NCBI GenBank assembly: GCA_015487335.1
Contig: WFPZ01000042.1
Span: 1-9,717, forward strand
Reading direction: 5' to 3'
Source: Paracoccaceae bacterium
Lineage (GTDB): Bacteria; Pseudomonadota; Alphaproteobacteria; Rhodobacterales; Rhodobacteraceae
Length of the DNA stretch: 9,717 bases
Part shown: positions 6,501 through 9,717 of the stretch, piece after piece
Position numbering within the stretch: position 1 is the stretch's first letter
How the letters are laid out: each line of letters begins with the position of its first letter
Position numbers and translations under genes: made by a program
The notes under the pieces: model-generated
What the model was told of the DNA's origin: nothing
The model's input: only the letters and a program-made list of their open reading frames with translations
The model's database searches: none

Positions 6501-7317
6501 CAGCTTCTACAACTCGGTGCTGGTGCTTCTGGCGGTGGTGCTGTCCACCACCGGGGTGCTGATCGGGATGATGGTGATGGGGCAGGCCTTCTCGATCATC
6601 ATGACCGGCACCGGGGTGGTGGCCCTGGCCGGGATCGTGGTGAACAACAACATCGTCCTGATCGACACCTACCAGGAATATTCCCGCTTCATGCCCCGCA
6701 TCGAGGCGATCGTCCGCACCGCCGAGGCCCGCATCCGCCCGGTGCTGCTGACCACCATCACCACCATGGCCGGTCTCACCCCGATGATGTTCGGGCTCAG
6801 CCTCGATTTCTGGAACGGCGGCTATACCATCAACTCGCCCACCTCGCTGTGGTGGAAGCAGCTGGCCACCGCGGTGGTCTTCGGGCTGGGAGTCGCCACC
6901 GTGCTGACGCTGGTCTTCACCCCTTCCATGCTGGCACTGAGGGTGTGGTTCTCGGCCGGGGCCTATCGTTCTCTCGCCATGCTCCGGGCGCTTTCGCTGG
7001 GTGGCGGCAGCAAGGTGGCCCGCGATCTGGCGCTGCAGCGGGCCGCGCGCCGCGTGCGAGGGCCGGAAATCCTGTGGGAGACGGAGCCCCCCCGCCCGCC
7101 CGCGCCGCGCTTTGCCGAGACCGGAAGCAAGCCGATGGAAGATCGGGAAGAACAGATGGATCGGCCCGCCACGGAAGAGCCCCCGCAGACCCTGCCGGAG
7201 CACGCGGCCGGACTGGCGCAGGGCGGCCCGCAAAGCGCAGGAGAAACGCCGGAAGAGGAAAGCGGCAAGGCAAAGGGCAAGGGCGACGGCAAACCGCCGC
7301 TCAGGGCCGCCGAATAG
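3589..7317 (+). CDS. RND efflux permease, inner-membrane pump subunit
   Basis: A 1242-residue AcrB-superfamily proton antiporter, longer than AcrB/MexB (about 1,050). Each half has TM, large periplasmic domain, then a TM bundle. TM1 is about 13-30, followed by the family motif KEGEPDIEIP ... PFPGISAEDSEKLL. TM2-TM6 are about 339-356, 360-383, 385-410, 433-455 and 465-486. TM7 is about 601-621, TM8-TM12 about 950-968, 975-997, 1003-1027, 1050-1072 and 1091-1118. The TM4 motif reads GMLVDGAIVVVEYAD: Asp402 is kept but the second Asp of AcrB (Asp408) is Gly403. TM10 reads GIVVNNNIVLID, with Asn1019 at the AcrB Lys940 place and Asn1020 at Asn941. Residues 508-528 and 545-570 look like two extra membrane helices in the TM6-TM7 linker. 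After TM12 a tail of about 120 residues is Pro/Glu/Gly/Lys-rich. The ATG overlaps the adaptor stop, with GGGAG 8 nt upstream. It belongs to the hydrophobe/amphiphile-type efflux group by general look; the substrate is unknown. Confidence 0.92.
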   Translation: MTGIIDWAGSRARMIIAFVVLSVLAGAYAYTTLPKEGEPDIEIPALFISVPFPGISAEDSEKLLVKPMEAELADLDGLKKMSATAAEGYGGVALEFEFGWDKSKIIADVRDRMNRVEAQFPAGADKYSINEINFSQFPIIIVNLTGDVPERTLLRLARKLQDRLEGLEPVLEAVLTGHRNEMLEVVIDPLRLEAYNVTAAELISVVRNNNQLIAAGEVETASGAFSVKIPSSFNDERDVYNLPVKVNGDSVVTLGDLADIRLTFEDRDGTARYNGETTVALQVVKRKGYNLIETARLVREEVAAERAGWPPELQRAVRAGVSNDQSIIVDSMVRQLEGSVLTAIALVMIVVLASLGTRSALLVGFAIPTSFLLTFALLAMMGITISNIVMFGLILAVGMLVDGAIVVVEYADRRIREGTGPMHAYVEAAKRMFWPIVSSTATTLCAFLPMLFWPGVPGEFMGMLPVTLIFVLSASLLVALVYLPVIGGVAGRISRGFENAARLLRPLPWPVRALLVVPSLYLLFMAAMQMLNPGYLFGGKAPLEGALALLPGAALFLLAAVASSVTLTAAKITRRPRRVRAGHRRTAFGWFIKLIAGNPVMPVVSIVAIGAFVYAVFGYYAENNRGVEFFVDTEPEQAIIFVRARGNLSLAEKDALVRQAEAIVLETDGIESAFAFAGAGGLNQNTGGANTPRDTIGQIQIELTPWEKRKNDPKLNGNLILERLGARLAEIPGIFTEILSLSMGPASNKPVALRLKGDDWEALKQAVAVVRGKFDTLQGLKDVEDTLPLPGIDWQIDVDVEKAGRFGADVATIGGMVQLVTRGLLLDTMRVDSSDEEIEIRVRLPQEDRVLSTLDTLKIRTRDGLVPMSNFITRRPVARLAQIDRVDQSRYFDVKAAVEDGLTREDGVPITADERRQTIDKWLEEERPLPAGVSYEWTGDMVDQAESESFLMKAFAGALGLMFIILLAQFNSFYNSVLVLLAVVLSTTGVLIGMMVMGQAFSIIMTGTGVVALAGIVVNNNIVLIDTYQEYSRFMPRIEAIVRTAEARIRPVLLTTITTMAGLTPMMFGLSLDFWNGGYTINSPTSLWWKQLATAVVFGLGVATVLTLVFTPSMLALRVWFSAGAYRSLAMLRALSLGGGSKVARDLALQRAARRVRGPEILWETEPPRPPAPRFAETGSKPMEDREEQMDRPATEEPPQTLPEHAAGLAQGGPQSAGETPEEESGKAKGKGDGKPPLRAAE

Positions 7318-7336
7318 GCGCCCGGGCGGTGGCGGC
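7318..7336. other. Convergent 19-bp junction between permease and ABC genes
   Basis: The two stop codons face each other 19 bp apart. A 10-bp perfect palindrome CGCCCGGGCG (7319-7328) sits in the gap, and GCCGCC (7306-7311) can pair with GGCGGC (7331-7336) around it. There is no T-run on either strand, so I do not call an intrinsic terminator. Any termination here would be Rho-dependent or by a non-canonical hairpin serving both directions. Confidence 0.45.
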
Positions 7337-9166
7337 TCAGGCGGCCTTTTCCTCTTCCGCCGCCTGACGCTGCCACATCGCGGCATAGCGCCCGCCGCGG
7401 GCCAGCAGCTCTTCGTGGCGCCCGCGCTCGACGATCACCCCGTCTTCCAGAACCACGATCTCGTCGGCATCGGCGATGGTGGACAGCCTGTGCGCGATGG
7501 TGATCACCGTGCGCCCCTGCCCCATTTCGCGCAAACTGTCCTGGATGTCGCGCTCGGTCTGGGTGTCGAGCGCGCTGGTGGCCTCGTCCAGAAGCAGGAT
7601 CGGCGGATTCTTCAGCAGCGTGCGCGCGATCCCCACCCGCTGCTTCTCGCCGCCCGAAAGTTTCAGCCCGCGCTCGCCGACGGTGGTGTCATACCCCTGG
7701 GGCAGGGAGGCGATGAAATCGTGGATCTTCGCCGCCTTCGCCGCGGCGATCACCTCTTCGCGGCTGGCCTCGGGGCGGCCATAGGCGATGTTGTAATAGA
7801 TCGTGTCGTTGAACAGCACCGTGTCCTGGGGCACCACCCCGATGGCGGCATGCAGGCTGTCCTGGGTGACGTCGCGGATGTCCTGCCCGTCGATGCGTAT
7901 CGCCCCGCCGGTGACATCGTAGAACCGGAACAGAAGCCGCCCGATGGTGCTCTTGCCCGAGCCCGACGGCCCGACGATGGCCACCGTCTCGCCGGGGTTC
8001 ACCACAAGGCTCACCCCCTTGAGGATGGGGCGCTCCGGCTCGTAGCCGAAATGCACGTCGTCGAATTCCACCCGCCCCTCGCGCACCTGAAGAGCCTTCG
8101 CGCCGGGTCTGTCGCTTACCTCGGGGGGCTGCTCGAGCAGGTCGAACATCTCGGCCATGTCCACCAGAGACTGGCGGATCTCGCGATACACGGTGCCGAG
8201 AAAGTTCAGCGGCTGGGTGATCTGGATCATGTAGGCGTTGACCATCACGAAATCGCCCACCGTGAGGTCGCCCCGCTCCACCCCGAGCGCGGCCATCACC
8301 ATCAGGGCAACCAGCCCGGCGGTGATCAGCAGCGACTGGCCGAAGTTGAGGAAGGCCAGCGAGTAGCTGGTCTTGAGCGCGGCGGCCACGTAGCGCTCCA
8401 TCGCGCCGTCGTAGCGGGCCGCCTCGCGCCTCTCGGCGCCGAAATACTTGACGGTCTCGAAATTGAGCAGGCTGTCGATCGCCTTCTGGTTGGCGTCGGT
8501 GTCCTGATCGTTCATCTCCTTGCGGATCCGCACCCTCCACTCGGTGACCGTGAAGGTGAACCACACGTAGGCCGCGATGGTCACCGCCACCACCGCCAGA
8601 TACCACACGTCGAAGACCACGAAGAGCACCACCGAGATCATCGCCAGTTCCAGCACCAGCGGGCCGATCGAGAACAGCAGGAAGCGCAGCAGGAACTCCA
8701 CCCCCTTGACGCCGCGCTCGATGATCCGGCTCAGGCCCCCCGTCTTGCGGGTGATGTGGTAGCGCAGCGACAGGCGGTGGATGTGCTGGAAGGTCTCGAG
8801 CGCCAGCTGGCGCAGGGCGCGCTGGCCGACGCGGGCGAAAATCACGTCGCGCAGCTGCTGGAAGCCCACGTTCATCAGCCGCGCCATGCCGTAGGCGATG
8901 GTCAGCCCCACCGCACCGAGGCCCAGCATCCCCGCCCCCGAGGCGCCATCGCCCGAAAGCGCGTCCACCGCCGCCTTGTAGAAGAAGGGCGTGCCCACGG
9001 CCACCAGCTTGGCCAGGAAAAGCGCCACCATGGCCAGCACCACCCGGCGCTTCACCCAGCCCATGCCCTCGGGCCACAGGTAGGGCGCCACCCGGCGGAT
9101 CGTGCGCCAGCCGGTGCCGCGGGCGGCCCCCGATAACCTTGCATCCGTCACCACAGATCTGCGCAC
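7337..9166 (-). CDS. Atm1-type ABC half-transporter (glutathione-conjugate / heavy-metal exporter)
   Basis: A 609-residue ABC exporter half-molecule of the Atm1/ABCB7/HMT1 family, which works as a homodimer and exports glutathione or glutathione-linked compounds. The transmembrane domain has six helices (about 42-66, 79-104, 157-184, 186-208, 265-297, 300-325). The nucleotide-binding domain has Walker A GPSGSGKST (399-407, Lys405), signature LSGGEKQR (503-510), Walker B ILLLDEATSALD (523-534, Glu528) and the switch His559. Atm1 hallmarks are KYFGAERREAARYD (240-253) and LNFGQ (273-277). Against the pocket residues I recall for Novosphingobium Atm1 (Arg206, Arg210, Asn269, Gln272, Arg323), this protein has Arg211, Arg215, Asn274, Gln277 and Arg328, a constant +5 offset. 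MsbA-type lipid A flippases lack these. The start is a GTG at 9166 with GGAGG 5 nt upstream; a GTG at codon 5 or 6 is possible. It follows the LysM gene by 54 bp on the same strand and converges on the permease gene. The true substrate is inferred. Confidence 0.9.
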   Translation of the reverse strand: MRRSVVTDARLSGAARGTGWRTIRRVAPYLWPEGMGWVKRRVVLAMVALFLAKLVAVGTPFFYKAAVDALSGDGASGAGMLGLGAVGLTIAYGMARLMNVGFQQLRDVIFARVGQRALRQLALETFQHIHRLSLRYHITRKTGGLSRIIERGVKGVEFLLRFLLFSIGPLVLELAMISVVLFVVFDVWYLAVVAVTIAAYVWFTFTVTEWRVRIRKEMNDQDTDANQKAIDSLLNFETVKYFGAERREAARYDGAMERYVAAALKTSYSLAFLNFGQSLLITAGLVALMVMAALGVERGDLTVGDFVMVNAYMIQITQPLNFLGTVYREIRQSLVDMAEMFDLLEQPPEVSDRPGAKALQVREGRVEFDDVHFGYEPERPILKGVSLVVNPGETVAIVGPSGSGKSTIGRLLFRFYDVTGGAIRIDGQDIRDVTQDSLHAAIGVVPQDTVLFNDTIYYNIAYGRPEASREEVIAAAKAAKIHDFIASLPQGYDTTVGERGLKLSGGEKQRVGIARTLLKNPPILLLDEATSALDTQTERDIQDSLREMGQGRTVITIAHRLSTIADADEIVVLEDGVIVERGRHEELLARGGRYAAMWQRQAAEEEKAA

Positions 9167-9171
9167 CGCTC

Positions 9172-9176
9172 CCTCC
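9172..9176 (-). promoter_or_regulatory. Ribosome binding site of the ABC exporter gene
   Basis: GGAGG on the minus strand, 5 nt before the GTG at 9166. It favours that GTG over the in-frame GTG codons at 9154 and 9151, which lie 17 or more nt away. Confidence 0.6.
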
Positions 9177-9220
9177 GTCCGGCTGAGCCTACGTCCTGCC
9201 GGAGCGAATTGCCAGAGCGG

Positions 9221-9717
9221 CTATTGCGGCACCGTGAAGACCTGGCCGGGATAGATCAGATCGGGGTCGCGGATCTTGTCGCGGTTGGCCTCGAAAACCC
9301 GGACATAGAGAATGCCCTTGCCGTAGTTCCTGCGGGCGATCCCCCACAGGGTGTTGCCCGGCTGCACCGTGACCAGCGTCACCGAAGGCCCCTCGGCGGG
9401 CGCATCCTTGGCACCCAGCGCCGCCAGCGCCTCGGGCTCCTCGCGCTTGAAGGGGGTCTCGACGCGCGACACCACGGTGCCCTCCTCGTCGATCTCGTCG
9501 ATGCGCAGGGTGTAGACGCCGGTGTCCACCTCGGGCAGCGGCGCGCGCCAGCGGCCGTCTTCCTCGATGCGCAGCGTCCGGATGGGCCGGTTGTCGAGAT
9601 AGACCCGCACGAAGCCCGCCCCGGTGCTGCGCCCGGCCAGCGTGACCTCTCCCTCCGGGTCGTAGCTGATGGAATCGAGCGAAACCGCATCGAGCACCTC
9701 CGGCCCCGCGCCCCCGG
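9221..9717 (-). CDS. LysM-domain peptidoglycan-binding protein (5' part outside window)
   Basis: The frame is open from the right edge to a TAG at 9221, showing the last 164 residues. The GTG at 9695-9697 is an internal Val, not a start: the frame continues upstream with a Gly/Ala/Pro-rich stretch and there is no ribosome site. The visible part holds a beta-rich, Ig-like segment (from ISYDPEGEVTLAGR through VRVYLDNRPIRTLRIEEDG to YTLRIDEIDEEG), a short Glu/Ala/Pro linker, and a C-terminal LysM domain. The LysM domain begins at VTVQPGNTLWGIARRNYG and ends with DPDLIYPGQVFTVPQ, the classic conserved core. LysM binds N-acetylglucosamine-containing glycans, here probably peptidoglycan, so the protein should be periplasmic. 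The layout matches LysM proteins I know from Rhodobacterales, which have long N-terminal regions. The ABC exporter gene starts 54 bp downstream on the same strand, so the two may be co-transcribed. Confidence 0.88.
   Translation of the reverse strand, partial: GGAGPEVLDAVSLDSISYDPEGEVTLAGRSTGAGFVRVYLDNRPIRTLRIEEDGRWRAPLPEVDTGVYTLRIDEIDEEGTVVSRVETPFKREEPEALAALGAKDAPAEGPSVTLVTVQPGNTLWGIARRNYGKGILYVRVFEANRDKIRDPDLIYPGQVFTVPQ

Noticed and set aside
7306..7336. A possible two-way terminator hairpin between the convergent genes
   Set aside because: The stem is only 6 bp with a 19-nt loop and there is no T-run on either strand. In DNA of this GC content such pairings are common.
4920..7367. An 815-codon open frame on the same strand as the permease, in another frame
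   Set aside because: It is a shifted-frame shadow rich in Gly/Ala/Arg/Pro; the membrane helices and RND motifs are in the main frame without interruption, so no frameshift is implied.
3571..7386. A 1271-codon open frame on the minus strand opposite the whole permease gene
   Set aside because: It is rich in His, Gln, Arg and Gly with no recognisable domain. It arises because the G/C-rich third positions of the real gene remove stop codons from the opposite strand. The plus-strand product is an unmistakable RND permease.
7001..9136. A 711-codon open frame on the plus strand opposite the ABC exporter
   Set aside because: It is the antisense shadow of a clear ABC transporter gene; its composition (His/Gln/Asp/Arg-rich) resembles no protein family.
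7337..9166. MsbA (lipid A flippase) as an alternative identity for the ABC exporter
   Set aside because: The KYFGAE and LNFGQ motifs and the arginine pair in the transmembrane domain are Atm1-family features.
9695..9697. A GTG start for a 158-residue LysM protein
   Set aside because: The frame is open to the window edge upstream, no ribosome site precedes the GTG, and the Ig-like segment would start abruptly. It is an internal Val codon.

Overview
The window is very GC-rich, with G or C at most third codon positions, and carries ordinary bacterial chromosomal genes. Family content points to an alphaproteobacterium of the Rhodobacterales (Rhodobacter/Paracoccus/Roseobacter type). The signs are a BamB lipoprotein next to a YfgM-like anchored protein, a LysM protein with the C-terminal layout I associate with this order, a bacterial Atm1-type ABC exporter, and an intergenic palindrome with a CCGGAGTATTT tail of a kind scattered through Rhodobacterales genomes. 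The assignment rests on recognition, not on a search.

Layout. (1) Positions 1-1977, minus strand: a two-gene cell-envelope operon, yfgM-like then bamB; bamB runs off the left edge just short of its stop. (2) Positions 1978-2284: a 307-bp divergent control region. It holds a folded palindromic repeat element (2053-2115), a perfect TATAAT box (2217-2222) and a 7-6-7 inverted repeat (2222-2241) that starts on the last base of that box, a strong candidate operator. (3) Positions 2285-7317, plus strand: a tightly coupled RND efflux pair, a periplasmic adaptor and a 1242-residue inner-membrane permease whose start and stop codons overlap (ATGA). No TolC-like outer-membrane channel and no regulator gene is visible. 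(4) Positions 7337-9717, minus strand, converging on the permease gene with only 19 bp between the stops: an Atm1-type ABC half-transporter preceded by the 3' part of a LysM-domain protein gene that enters from the right edge.

How the genes fit together. YfgM-like protein and BamB act in outer-membrane protein biogenesis (periplasmic chaperone network and BAM complex). The RND pair should form a proton-driven efflux pump once joined to a TolC-type channel encoded elsewhere, and is probably controlled by a repressor binding the 2222-2241 palindrome. The Atm1-type exporter probably moves glutathione or glutathione conjugates from cytoplasm to periplasm; its transmembrane part keeps the glutathione-pocket residues at the expected spacing. 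The LysM protein probably binds peptidoglycan.

I see no clearly new multi-gene system. The least routine signals are in the RND operon: the divergent control region with its nested palindromes; a permease whose TM4 and TM10 relay residues differ from AcrB; an apparent extra transmembrane hairpin between TM6 and TM7; and a long charged, proline-rich C-terminal tail. No rRNA, tRNA, CRISPR array, insertion sequence or phage gene was seen.
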